A stretch of DNA of 64,000 nt from positions 1 through 64,000 of the forward strand of contig NZ_QHLZ01000001.1 of NCBI RefSeq assembly GCF_003185915.1. The letters run 5' to 3'. Both the position numbers and the translations under genes were made by a program. This document shows, piece by piece, positions 41,339 through 50,329 of the stretch (within the stretch, counting starts at the first letter, position 1; each line of letters starts with the position of its first letter). This stretch comes from Arthrobacter psychrochitiniphilus (GTDB lineage: Bacteria; Actinomycetota; Actinomycetes; Actinomycetales; Micrococcaceae). The notes under the pieces are model-generated. The model saw nothing but the letters and a program-made list of their open reading frames with translations. It searched no databases and was not told the origin of the DNA.

Positions 41339-42082
41339 ATGACGCTTCCAGACCCGCCGCACCGCATTCCTCAAGCCCCCAGCCGGGCCGGCATGAAGGG
41401 CCTCACCGTGCGGCAGAAGAAGATCCTTGAGTGCATACAGCGGTGTATTGCAGACAAAGGGTACCCGCCGTCGATGCGTGAGATTGGTGATTCCGTTGGC
41501 CTGGCTAGCTTGTCCAGCGTTACGCACCAACTGACTCAGCTCGAACGCCACGGCTATTTGCGCCGCGATCCCAAGCGTCCCCGCGCCATGGAAGTTCTGA
41601 TTCCGCTGGTGCTGGACAGCGGCACGGTTGAGATTGAAGGGGTAAGCTCCCCGTCGGCGTTGCGCAGTTCGAATGGATTGAACTTTGCTGAGCTGAGCTC
41701 CTCCTCCGACACCGCGTTCGTACCCCTTGTGGGACGTATTGCGGCAGGCGGGCCCATCCTGGCCGATCAGGCGGTGGATGACATCATGCCTCTGCCGCGG
41801 CAGATTGTGGGCAGCGGCGAACTCTTCATGCTCAAGGTCCAGGGTGATTCCATGATCGACGCCGCAATTTGCGACGGCGATTGGGTCGTGGTTCGGCAGC
41901 AGCCCACGGCCAACAATGGAGACATCGTGGCAGCCTTGCTGGAGGACGAAGCCACTGTGAAAACGTTTAGGCAACGCGACGGCCATACTTGGCTTCTTCC
42001 GCAAAACACCCGCTATGAACCCATTCTTGGCGATCATGCCACCATCATGGGCAAGGTTGTCTCGGTACTTCGCAGCCTGTAA
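41339..42082 (+). CDS. lexA: SOS repressor LexA
   Basis: 247 residues. The N-terminal winged helix (about 22-85; [20 protein letters not shown] then [10 protein letters not shown]) binds SOS boxes; the C-terminal S24 domain carries the self-cleavage site Ala136-Gly137 (RIAAGG), Ser171 in GDSMIDA and Lys208 in EATVKTF. It is a standard actinobacterial LexA with an N-terminal extension of about 18 residues. RecA-stimulated autocleavage switches on the genes whose boxes are listed in this window. Confidence 0.97.
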   Translation: MTLPDPPHRIPQAPSRAGMKGLTVRQKKILECIQRCIADKGYPPSMREIGDSVGLASLSSVTHQLTQLERHGYLRRDPKRPRAMEVLIPLVLDSGTVEIEGVSSPSALRSSNGLNFAELSSSSDTAFVPLVGRIAAGGPILADQAVDDIMPLPRQIVGSGELFMLKVQGDSMIDAAICDGDWVVVRQQPTANNGDIVAALLEDEATVKTFRQRDGHTWLLPQNTRYEPILGDHATIMGKVVSVLRSL

Positions 42083-42098
42083 CAGCAGCTGCCTACAC

Positions 42099-42127
42099 AA
42101 AAGCGCCCCGTCTAGCGGGGCGCTTTT
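42099..42127. terminator. Bidirectional terminator of lexA and dinG
   Basis: AAAAGCGCCCCG and CGGGGCGCTTTT with a 5-base loop, followed by TTTG; lies between the lexA stop and the dinG stop. Confidence 0.92.
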
Positions 42128-42139
42128 GTGTTGGCAGCA

Positions 42140-44167
42140 CTACTTTCCGGAAAGCCGTTTCAGCGCACCAAGCGCCACGGTACGGTCTTTCGTAGACCAG
42201 AATGGCGGCAGGGCGGCTCGCAGGAAGCCTCCGTAACCGGCATTGGCCAGCCGCGAGTCAAGAACAGCAACCACACCCCGGTCATCGCTAGAGCGGATCA
42301 GGCGCCCCACCCCCTGCGCCAACCTCACTGCGGCATGGGTGGCTGAAATGGCAATGAATCCATCCCCACCACTTTGCGCCACGGCACGCGCCCGGGCGGT
42401 CACCAACGGATCATCAGGGCGGGGGAAGGGAATCCTGTCAATCACAACGAGCCGGCACGAGGTGCCCTGAACATCAACCCCTTGCCAAAGGGACATGGTG
42501 CCAAAGAGGCAGGTGTCGGGTTCATCCGCGAATTCCTTGATGAGCCCCGACATGGAGGAATCCCCCTGACACAGGATCTTCACCTTCAACTTCTTGCGGA
42601 GCTTCTCAGCTGCATCTTCCGCCGCACGCCGTGAGGAGAATAATGCCAAGGTTCCCCCACCGGCGGCAGAAATCAGTGCTTCCAATTCATCCAGCTGCTC
42701 CTCCGACATGCCAAAGCCCGGCTTTTTCAGATGAGCGGCAACATAGAGCATGCCCTGCTTGGGGTAGTCAAAGGGAGATCCAACATCGGCCCCCGTCCAC
42801 GCGGGTGCGCTAGGACCCAACAATCCCAGTCCGCCAGCGGTGGCTTGAAAAGACTCTCCAATGGCAAGGGTAGCTGAGGTGAGCACTACCGTCCGGTCAG
42901 CGAAGAGTCCTTCCCGCAATTTCATGGCCACGCTCAACGGCGCAATATTGAGCACCGCAGGCTCACTTTCATCGGCCTTTTGGTAGCCCTTCCCGGGGGT
43001 GAAAGAACCTGGCCGGGATGCCCACACCACTTCCCTTGCATTGGTGGCATCCAGCAAACGCTCACACAGATCAAAGATCAGATTGAGCCGTGAACGAGCA
43101 ATGGAACGGCCACTGTCAACCGCCGCATTGCCCTCAGGTTTGGAGTCGGAGAGGGCTGCCCGGACGCTGTCGCGTAACTGTTCCACCGCCTGGGACTGCT
43201 GTTCATTGAGGCCGTTGGGAAAGAGCCCTTCAGGGGTCCCCGCCAAAGCTAGGTCCAGAGCGGCCGCGCTGGCATGCAAGGCATCCACGGAAACCGCCGT
43301 GTGCTTTCGCGTGCTTGATGCCGCTGCGGAAACCATCTGGACAGATAGTTGCCCTGTAACAGCCCCCGTCACCCGATCTTGGAGCTCATGGGCCTCGTCC
43401 ACCACCACAACGTCATAGTCAGGAAGCACTGCTATACCTTCGAAGGCGCTAATGGCCAGCATGGCGTGGTTGGTGACAACAATGTCTGCCTGGGCGCCGC
43501 GGGCACGGGCCAGCTCAGAGAAACATTCGGTGGCAAGGGGGCACTTTTGCGCGCCGAGGCATTCCATGGAGGTAACAGAGACTTGCCGCCATGCTTTGTC
43601 CGTCACGCCAGGGACAAGCTCATCCCGATCCCCTGTGTCAGTCTCCTGCGCCCAGTCACGCAGCCTGACCACTTCCTTACCCAGCTGTGAGGTGGGCCCG
43701 GAAGTAGCACCGGGCAGGTGCGCCACACTGGTGTCCTCCCCCAGGCTGAACAGGGCGCCTTCCCCCGTATCTTCTGTGGGGAAGCCTCCAGCCAGCTTTT
43801 GCTTGCATACATAATTGCTGCGGCCTTTTACGAGAGCCACGTCAATGGGGCGCGGCAATACTGGCGCCAAAGCAGCGAGCAGCCGGGGCACGTCACGGCC
43901 CACAATCTGTGCTTGAAGGGCCAGAGTGGCTGTTGCAATGACGGCTGGCTTCTCGCTGGTGAGCGCATTGACTATCAGCGGAATCAGGTAGGCCAGGGAC
44001 TTTCCGGTGCCTGTGCCCGCCTGAACCAAAAGGTGGTCCCCGCTCTCCAAGGCAGCAACTACCCGGCGGACCATTTCATGCTGCCCATCACGGCGCTGTC
44101 CGCCCATGGCAGCAACGGCACGATCCAGTAATTCCAGAGCCTGCTGCGAAAGTTCACTTTCAGGCAT
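42140..44167 (-). CDS. dinG: ATP-dependent DNA helicase, DinG/XPD family
   Basis: 675 residues from the ATG at 44167. Superfamily-2 motifs: AGTGTGKS (Walker A, about 49-56), DEAH (about 256-259), then SLWQGVDVQG and QGVGRLIRSSDDRG near the C-terminus. Four Cys for a 4Fe-4S cluster are present (NYVCKQK and then ECLGAQKCPLATEC), as in XPD-like DinG. It unwinds 5'-3' and removes R-loops and D-loops. The ATG overlaps the hflX end by eight bases. Gene order dinG-hflX next to lexA is conserved; no LexA box was seen directly before it. Confidence 0.95.
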   Translation of the reverse strand: MPESELSQQALELLDRAVAAMGGQRRDGQHEMVRRVVAALESGDHLLVQAGTGTGKSLAYLIPLIVNALTSEKPAVIATATLALQAQIVGRDVPRLLAALAPVLPRPIDVALVKGRSNYVCKQKLAGGFPTEDTGEGALFSLGEDTSVAHLPGATSGPTSQLGKEVVRLRDWAQETDTGDRDELVPGVTDKAWRQVSVTSMECLGAQKCPLATECFSELARARGAQADIVVTNHAMLAISAFEGIAVLPDYDVVVVDEAHELQDRVTGAVTGQLSVQMVSAAASSTRKHTAVSVDALHASAAALDLALAGTPEGLFPNGLNEQQSQAVEQLRDSVRAALSDSKPEGNAAVDSGRSIARSRLNLIFDLCERLLDATNAREVVWASRPGSFTPGKGYQKADESEPAVLNIAPLSVAMKLREGLFADRTVVLTSATLAIGESFQATAGGLGLLGPSAPAWTGADVGSPFDYPKQGMLYVAAHLKKPGFGMSEEQLDELEALISAAGGGTLALFSSRRAAEDAAEKLRKKLKVKILCQGDSSMSGLIKEFADEPDTCLFGTMSLWQGVDVQGTSCRLVVIDRIPFPRPDDPLVTARARAVAQSGGDGFIAISATHAAVRLAQGVGRLIRSSDDRGVVAVLDSRLANAGYGGFLRAALPPFWSTKDRTVALGALKRLSGK

Positions 44168-45821
44168 GCTGGACAAACGGCTCAACCTCAGCTGCCAAGT
44201 CTTCCCTGACACGGGCGTGGGCCAAAGTGCCATGCTCTCCGTGTTCCAAGCTGATGATCTCTGCATCGCTGCGATGGAGCTTATTGAGTACATCACCACG
44301 GTCATAGGGGATCAACAAGGTTACTAAGACGCTGGGGTGCGGAATACCTTCTTCGATGGCTTGGAGCAGTTCATCCATGCCCTGGCCAGTACGGGCTGAG
44401 ACCACCACGGTGCGGGATTCACGCTGGATGAGCCGCTCGACCACAAAGGGATCGGCGATGTCCACCTTGTTCAAGACGATGATTTCAGGTATTTGCAGCG
44501 CGCCTACCTCGGCAAAGACCGAACGTACGGCAGAAATTTGTCCTTCCGGGTCAGGGTGCGAGGCATCCACAATATGCAGGATCAGATCGGCGTCAGCCAC
44601 TTCTTCCAACGTAGAGCGGAAAGCTTCCACCAGCTGGGTGGGCAAGGCGCGCACAAAACCTACCGTGTCCACCAAGGTGTACCCCAAACCTTCTGAGGTC
44701 TCGGTTTTCCTGACCGTGGGATCAAGGGTTGCAAACAAGGCGTTTTCTACCAGCACACCGGCGTCCGTCAAACGGTTCAGCAGGGAGGATTTGCCCGCAT
44801 TGGTGTACCCAGCAATGGCCACGGAGGGCACACTGTTGCGCTTGCGGTTGGCACGTTTGGTTTCCCGAGCCGGCGCCATCGCAGCAATTTCACGGCGCAA
44901 CTTGGCCATGCGGTTGCGGATCTTGCGTCGATCCAGTTCCATCTTTGTTTCACCGGGACCACGTGAACCAATACCGCCTCCGGCAGTTCCCACCCGGCCG
45001 CCCGCCTGGCGAGACATGGAATCGCCCCAACCGCGCAGGCGCGGCAACAGGTACTCCATCTGTGCCAGCTCAACCTGGGCCCGACCTTCCCGCGATTGCG
45101 CGTGCTGGGCAAAAATATCCAGGATCAGTGCTGTGCGGTCAATGACTTTGACGTGGACAACTTCTTCCAAGGTACGGCGCTGTGAGGGAGCAAGGTCACC
45201 ATCGATGATGACCGTGTCTGCTCCCGTTGCGTGCACGATCTCCTTGAGTTCCTGAGCCTTACCCTGGCCCAGATATGTTGCTGGATCCGGTTTGGCCCTG
45301 CGTTGGACCAAGCCGTCCAGGACTTCCGAGCCGGCAGTTTCGGCCAACGCGGCCAGTTCCTTCAGGGAATTCTCGGCGTCCGCCATGGTCCCTGAAGACC
45401 AGAGCCCAGCGAGCACAACCCGCTCAAGCCGCAGCTGCCGGTATTCAACCTCGCTAACATCTTCGAGTTCGGTGGAGAGGCTGGCCTTCCGGCGCAGGGC
45501 ATTACGGTCTGCCAGCGCACTTTGATCACCGTCAGAGCTACTGTGCTGAAAATTCAGGGTGGAGACGGCTTGGGCACGGCCGCTCAGGGGCCGGGTTGAC
45601 GGCGCAGCAGAGAAAGGATCCTGCCCCTCAAGTTCATCCTCGGCACGCACAGCACGGCTTGCGGCCGCGTCTTTGGCCAAAATGCGGTCAATCACCACTT
45701 CGATCTCAGCGGCTGACAGGGCGTTCTCTCCTGTGCCGTGGCTCTCCGACGTTGCCGCGTTGTGCCCTTCGTTGGGCAGCTCGTTGCCGTCGGAACCGTT
45801 GTTTGCAGATGCGTTGGACAT
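44160..45821 (-). CDS. hflX: Ribosome-associated GTPase HflX
   Basis: 553 residues with a Ser/Asn/Glu-rich N-terminal extension of about 110 residues. The HflX domain (about 115-330) contains PDPATYLGQGK and the conserved GGGIGSRGPGETKMELDRR hinge (about 283-301). The GTPase domain shows G1 GYTNAGKSSL (about 341-350), G3 DTVGF and G4 NKVD. It splits stalled 70S ribosomes. AAGGAGAAT precedes the ATG at 45821. Coupled to dinG by overlap. Confidence 0.96.
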   Translation of the reverse strand: MSNASANNGSDGNELPNEGHNAATSESHGTGENALSAAEIEVVIDRILAKDAAASRAVRAEDELEGQDPFSAAPSTRPLSGRAQAVSTLNFQHSSSDGDQSALADRNALRRKASLSTELEDVSEVEYRQLRLERVVLAGLWSSGTMADAENSLKELAALAETAGSEVLDGLVQRRAKPDPATYLGQGKAQELKEIVHATGADTVIIDGDLAPSQRRTLEEVVHVKVIDRTALILDIFAQHAQSREGRAQVELAQMEYLLPRLRGWGDSMSRQAGGRVGTAGGGIGSRGPGETKMELDRRKIRNRMAKLRREIAAMAPARETKRANRKRNSVPSVAIAGYTNAGKSSLLNRLTDAGVLVENALFATLDPTVRKTETSEGLGYTLVDTVGFVRALPTQLVEAFRSTLEEVADADLILHIVDASHPDPEGQISAVRSVFAEVGALQIPEIIVLNKVDIADPFVVERLIQRESRTVVVSARTGQGMDELLQAIEEGIPHPSVLVTLLIPYDRGDVLNKLHRSDAEIISLEHGEHGTLAHARVREDLAAEVEPFVQHA

Positions 45822-45973
45822 ATTCTCCTTATAGGCGCTTTTCTACAATCGTAGTCCGCCACACCGACACTGACACCTTCTGCTGCCCTCCTATGTGGAT
45901 AAACCCACACTGTATCCGCGGATGCCTTAGGCGTGCCTAGATACACAATGGACGGATTCGGCACTAATCTGGC

Positions 45974-46618
45974 ATGACTATGGGTACTCAGGGTGCAGAT
46001 CACTATTTCAGTTCAGAACCGTCAACGCCAATGAAACGCCGTCCGCTCAGCGTCACTTTGGCCGGCGAGGTGCGCCAACTGCACACCGCTGGGGGCATCT
46101 TTAGCCCCGACGGTGTAGATAAAGGCACCACGATCCTTCTCAACGAGGCCCCGCCGCCTGCAGCCGAGGGCAATTTGTTGGACATCGGCTGCGGTTGGGG
46201 GCCCATTGCGCTGACTTTGGCCCTTCGCTCACCGGCAACCACTGTGTACGCAGTAGATGTCAATGTTCGTTCCATTGAGCTCACCCAAGACAACGCCAAG
46301 GCCTTGGGTTTGGAGAACGTCAAAGCTTCAACCCCAGACGCCGTGGATCCAGAGGTGCGCTTCAACACCATCTGGTCAAACCCGCCTATCAGGGTCGGCA
46401 AATCAGAACTTCATTCGATCCTGCTCATGTGGCTGCCACGCTTGGCCCACAACGGAAAAGCGTATTTGGTGGTACAAAAAAACTTGGGCTCAGACTCGCT
46501 CCAGCGCTGGCTTGCTGGCGAACTTAAGGAGCAATTCCCGGAGGCGGGATTTGTTGTTTCCCGCGATTCCACCAACAAGGCGTTTAGGATTCTGCGCGTT
46601 ACACGCACCAACCCCTAG
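45974..46618 (+). CDS. Class-I SAM methyltransferase, RsmC/MTS type
   Basis: 214 residues; start ATG at 45974, with a second ATG two codons on. Motif I is LLDIGCGWGPIALTLAL (about 68-84), then YAVDVN (about 92-97) and the base-methylation motif NPPIR (about 136-140), which fits N2-guanine methylation of rRNA as in RsmC. Only one MTS domain is present, half the size of E. coli RsmC. Its stop codon overlaps the dapF stop in the palindrome CTAG. Confidence 0.85.
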   Translation: MTMGTQGADHYFSSEPSTPMKRRPLSVTLAGEVRQLHTAGGIFSPDGVDKGTTILLNEAPPPAAEGNLLDIGCGWGPIALTLALRSPATTVYAVDVNVRSIELTQDNAKALGLENVKASTPDAVDPEVRFNTIWSNPPIRVGKSELHSILLMWLPRLAHNGKAYLVVQKNLGSDSLQRWLAGELKEQFPEAGFVVSRDSTNKAFRILRVTRTNP

Positions 46619-47532
46619 GCCAGAACACCTTCGGCCACCATCACGGCGGGTCCACTGAGGTGGACATGTTCGCGCCCGTCCGGCCCGGGCTGGAAACGCA
46701 CACCCAGTACACCACCGGGTAAGGCAACGGCCCACAAGTCCGGGGTCCCAGAGCCAGCCCAGAAACGGGTGGCTGCAGCTGCGGCACAGGCTCCGGTCCC
46801 ACAGGAGAGCGTCTCCCCCACGCCACGTTCGTGGACACGCATACTAATGTGGCCGACGTCGTCTTTCACGAGCGGCTCGGCAGGTACGGCAAATTCAACA
46901 TTTGTCCCGTGCAGGGGCAGCGGAGTCACAACGGGTGTAAGGGTGAGGTTCACGGTTGCCAACTCGGCCAGATCCGCTAGAGCCACCACGGTGTGCGGGT
47001 TTCCAAGCGTGATGGATAGCGCGGGCCGTGCCACTTCAAGCCCCGATGCCTCCACCAGCGAATCACTGCCTTGTCCCGACTCCTCCGGGAAGATAAAACC
47101 CCACGGCCCCATGTCCACCTGGTAACCCTCACCTAATCGGGCAACGTATTTGATGCCACCGCGCGTTCCGATGGCCAGTTTCTCCCCTGCCTCCAATGCC
47201 ACGAGACCTTGAGTCACGAGGAAGTGGACAAACACTCGCACACCATTGCCACACATTTCAGAGAGCGAACCGTCAGCGTTGTAGTAATCCATGAACCATT
47301 CTGCTGCAGGATTTTCCTCCAGGATGGCTGTTCCGTCGGCGATGTTCCGGGAGCGGACGGCTCGAATCAGTCCGTCACCGCCGATCCCCCGGCGCCGATC
47401 GCACAACGCGGCAATTTGCTCGGACGCCAATTCGCGCATGCCACCAGGATCAGCAATAAGCACAAAGTCATTACCGGTGCCGTGGCCTTTTGCAAAGCGC
47501 ATGCCTGTCAGGGAGGTGATGGTAGCCGTCAT
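46615..47532 (-). CDS. dapF: Diaminopimelate epimerase
   Basis: 305 residues. Makes meso-DAP for lysine and cell wall. Both catalytic Cys are present: SEMCGNGVR (Cys94) and ETLSCGTGACAAA (about 239-251). FAKGHGTGNDFVL is the start. It is slightly longer than the E. coli enzyme (274 residues). Its stop codon overlaps the convergent methyltransferase stop; upstream genes run on the same strand. Confidence 0.96.
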   Translation of the reverse strand: MTATITSLTGMRFAKGHGTGNDFVLIADPGGMRELASEQIAALCDRRRGIGGDGLIRAVRSRNIADGTAILEENPAAEWFMDYYNADGSLSEMCGNGVRVFVHFLVTQGLVALEAGEKLAIGTRGGIKYVARLGEGYQVDMGPWGFIFPEESGQGSDSLVEASGLEVARPALSITLGNPHTVVALADLAELATVNLTLTPVVTPLPLHGTNVEFAVPAEPLVKDDVGHISMRVHERGVGETLSCGTGACAAAAATRFWAGSGTPDLWAVALPGGVLGVRFQPGPDGREHVHLSGPAVMVAEGVLA

Positions 47533-47575
47533 GAGTCAAGACTAAAGCACCTTGGGCACGGCGCCGGAACATCGG

Positions 47576-48502
47576 TCAACAGCCGACTCCATGTGGGTTC
47601 ACGAAGCAGTCGTCAGCGTAGAGATGGGTTTCGGCACGCCAAACCGTCAGGGGCAGTGCCGATGAGGGGATACTTCCTTGGCCGGGGATGGGCAGGTCTG
47701 GGCCGCCGTTGACACTATAGCTGCCGTTGAAGTGAGTGGTCAGGTTGATGGCCAGGCGGCCCGTTTCGGTGTAGACATGGCTGGTTTGCGTTTGCTCGCC
47801 AATGCGATCCGTGTGCAGCGGTGCACCGTGGATTGGAGTAGGACCCCAGATGGTACCGTCCCCGTAGCTCCAGGTATAGGCGGCCGGAGTGGCAGTGATG
47901 ACCACCTTTTGGCCAAGCAGGGTCAGGTTGAACGTTTGAGTTTTAGCTTCGGCCCAGACATTGGTCTCCTTACCCCGAAGTGTGTGAGGCCCCGGCTGGC
48001 TGCCAAATTCTGCAGCGGCGACGGGAGTACGCTGAAACTCGTGCGCTATCAGCCCAGCAATTTCCGCCAATAAGTCACGCGGTTTTTCTCCAAAGACACA
48101 CACCGGCCCCGAGTGGAATACCCAAACGGCTGGCGTGATTCTTGTATCAGAAAAATACCAGTAAATGGCTGTCCCAGCTTTACCATCCTTGCTCCCTGCA
48201 CCCGCAGCGCACTCCGGCATGACTACCGCACATTCTGGGAAGATGACAATGTCTCCGTCAGCACAGGCGAGTCGCGCCTCGAAGACGACACCACTCTTCG
48301 GTTGGGAAGAAGGAACTTCTCTTTGATCACCACCCGACCCAGGAATTTCCACCGTCCCGCCTGTATCAACACCAGTATTATTCCATTCGGGAAGAAAGGG
48401 ATCTGCGCTATCAGCAAGAGCTTGGTGGTTGCCTACCAATAGAAAGGCCACTGTTACTGCAAGCGCAAGCATGCTTCGCGCTAGCAGCTTAAACCCGTTC
48501 AT
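47576..48502 (-). CDS. Secreted PKD-like domain protein, unknown function
   Basis: 308 residues from the ATG at 48502 (a TTG at 48514 overlaps the preceding stop). A signal peptide is likely: ARSMLALAVTVAFLLVGNHQALA with an Ala-x-Ala cleavage site near residue 32. The C-terminal half has a PKD-like strand set, with YTWSYGDGTIWGPTP (about 207-221), TSHVYTETGRLAINL (about 239-253) and several conserved Cys (three pairs). The rest is unassigned. It follows the DUF6318 lipoprotein gene by eight bases, so the two are an operon. Confidence 0.7.
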   Translation of the reverse strand: MNGFKLLARSMLALAVTVAFLLVGNHQALADSADPFLPEWNNTGVDTGGTVEIPGSGGDQREVPSSQPKSGVVFEARLACADGDIVIFPECAVVMPECAAGAGSKDGKAGTAIYWYFSDTRITPAVWVFHSGPVCVFGEKPRDLLAEIAGLIAHEFQRTPVAAAEFGSQPGPHTLRGKETNVWAEAKTQTFNLTLLGQKVVITATPAAYTWSYGDGTIWGPTPIHGAPLHTDRIGEQTQTSHVYTETGRLAINLTTHFNGSYSVNGGPDLPIPGQGSIPSSALPLTVWRAETHLYADDCFVNPHGVGC

Positions 48503-48510
48503 GAGACCTA

Positions 48511-49173
48511 TCAACCTTTCAGCCGTTGGATGTCAAGAGCCTTCCATCGGCCAGCATCGTAAACCGCACCTAGCGAGTCGCCCACCGAAGGCTTCTGCCC
48601 TCGATCATCAGCAAGAGTCCCGTCACCGCGGTAGAACTTCAAATGCTGCTGTCTTACCAAGGCAGTAACCTGATAGGTGCCGTCTTCGAGGGGAACAAAG
48701 GATGTTGTGGCGGACAAGACCATCATCTGCCCACCCATGATCCACCGACCCTCAGAGTGCCACGGCACTACTGCCACTTTCATCGCTTCACAAGAGGGGC
48801 AAGCCGCTCCAGTAATGGCCATCATGGGGTCAGGATCTCCGGTTTCAAAGGCATAACCCAGGGTTTGATACCAGTATTCAGTGAAGGCAATCAGTCCTTC
48901 TTTACTGAATTCCTTGGCCTTCTCAGGCAAGACAGGCACCGGAACATTCTCGGCTGGCCCTGTCTCCGTAGCCGGCTTATAAGCAGCAGCAGTGGTGGCA
49001 AGAGCTTGCGTCGTCATCTCCGCTGTATTACTGGCAACCGGAACCGCACTTGTTGGAGCCTCTACAACTTCCTGCGGCAAGGAGGAACAACCAGAGATAC
49101 CCAAGATAGCCACTACTAACAGCAGTAGAGCAGCCTTTGGCCTGTGGAACTGTTCAGCTCTGGTGTGGCGCAT
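48511..49173 (-). CDS. DUF6318-family lipoprotein
   Basis: 220 residues. Lipobox LGISGC at about residues 24-29 follows a hydrophobic stretch (ALLLLVVAIL). The mature part is about 190 residues: an Ala/Thr/Pro linker (about 35-80) and a compact domain (about 90-220) with EGLIAFTEYWYQTLGYA and ACPSCEAMK, features of DUF6318. Probably anchored outside the membrane. Paired with the PKD-like gene. Confidence 0.82.
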   Translation of the reverse strand: MRHTRAEQFHRPKAALLLLVVAILGISGCSSLPQEVVEAPTSAVPVASNTAEMTTQALATTAAAYKPATETGPAENVPVPVLPEKAKEFSKEGLIAFTEYWYQTLGYAFETGDPDPMMAITGAACPSCEAMKVAVVPWHSEGRWIMGGQMMVLSATTSFVPLEDGTYQVTALVRQQHLKFYRGDGTLADDRGQKPSVGDSLGAVYDAGRWKALDIQRLKG

Positions 49174-49310
49174 TGCCTGCCCCCAAGTCTGCTGCGAAGC
49201 AGCGGCTTCCCCGTTGAAGTCGTTGCGGCTGGCTTACTTCCAAAATACCGTGCATGGGCCTTACACGCCACCACGTTATCCACAGCCCACATTCCCAGCC
49301 CCGTCACCGT

Positions 49311-49342
49311 CAACCCGCAACCCGCAACCCGCAACCCGCAAC
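49311..49342. repeat. Heptamer tandem repeat, 4.6 copies
   Basis: CAACCCG repeated four times in a row plus CAAC, in the 205-base gap between miaA and the DUF6318 gene. A seven-base simple repeat of this length is prone to slippage. The rest of the gap shows no gene. Confidence 0.9.
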
Positions 49343-49378
49343 GAAGTGCCACGAGCCACCCGGACCCTGGCGCAAGTC

Positions 49379-50329
49379 TTAGACTTCCGGAAAATCCGCC
49401 TTCAGCAGTGCCGCTGCGGCCTCGCCAAGATCCGGCTGGGACCAGTCAAGCCAGTTCACTCGGGGGTCTGCACGGAACCATGTGAGTTGGCGCCGGGCAA
49501 ACTGCCGGGTGGCCACAATGGTTTCTTCGCTGGCTTGGGCCACTGTGGAGCTGCCGTCCAAGACTCGCAGGAACTGTTGGTAGCCAAGCGCCTTGTGCGC
49601 GGTCCGGCCCTCCCGCAGGCCTTCGGGGATGAGTGCTCTCACCTCATCGATTAGGCCGGCGTCCACCATGCCGTGGACTCGTCGGGCAAGCCGAGCATGG
49701 AGCTCGGCACGGTCACCGTTCAAACCAATCTGCAGGGTGGGGCTGACATACTCACGTTCCGGCATGAAGGAACTGAAGGCACGTCCTGTCAACGCATGTA
49801 CCTCAAGGGCCCGGACTACGCGCTTGGCATCATTGATGCGAGCTGCGGAGACGGGGTCCACCTCTTGTAGCCGAGCCACGAGCACCGCTAAGCCGTCTCT
49901 CTCCAACTCGTGTTCAAGCATTGCCCTGATGTCAGGGTCCGTCCCGGGAAACTCCAAGACGTCAAGGGCTGCCCTGTTGTATAACCCTGATCCGCCTACG
50001 AGGATGGGTAGCTTGCCGCGGGAACGGATCTCCGCAATGGCTTCCCTGGCCATGCTCTGAAACGCGGCCACGGTGGTGTCTTCACGAACGGAAAGGAAAT
50101 CCATCAGGTGGTGCGCAATGCCGCGCCGTTGCGCCAGCGGCAGTTTGGCCGTGCCAATATCCATGCCCCGGTAGAACTGCATGGAGTCGGCATTGATAGC
50201 CTCCCCGTCAAAGCGCTCAGCCAGCGTCAGTGCCAGCTCAGACTTACCCGAACCGGTAGGGCCAACAATGGCCACCAGCGGGAGCTCAGCTCTCTGGGCA
50301 GCCATCCGGGCTTGAGGCGAAAGGCTCAC
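49379..50329 (-). CDS. miaA: tRNA dimethylallyltransferase
   Basis: 316 residues from a GTG at 50329, overlapping the miaB stop as GTGA; the ATG at 50305 gives 308 residues and is the alternative. Adds dimethylallyl to A37 of UNN-reading tRNAs. [12 protein letters not shown] (P-loop, about 23-34), [18 protein letters not shown] (about 45-62) and GGSGLY (about 112-117) are intact. Product feeds MiaB, whose gene directly precedes it. Confidence 0.95.
   Translation of the reverse strand: MSLSPQARMAAQRAELPLVAIVGPTGSGKSELALTLAERFDGEAINADSMQFYRGMDIGTAKLPLAQRRGIAHHLMDFLSVREDTTVAAFQSMAREAIAEIRSRGKLPILVGGSGLYNRAALDVLEFPGTDPDIRAMLEHELERDGLAVLVARLQEVDPVSAARINDAKRVVRALEVHALTGRAFSSFMPEREYVSPTLQIGLNGDRAELHARLARRVHGMVDAGLIDEVRALIPEGLREGRTAHKALGYQQFLRVLDGSSTVAQASEETIVATRQFARRQLTWFRADPRVNWLDWSQPDLGEAAAALLKADFPEV

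Noticed and set aside
49311..49342. CRISPR-like array
   Set aside because: Seven-base units without spacers; a simple tandem repeat.
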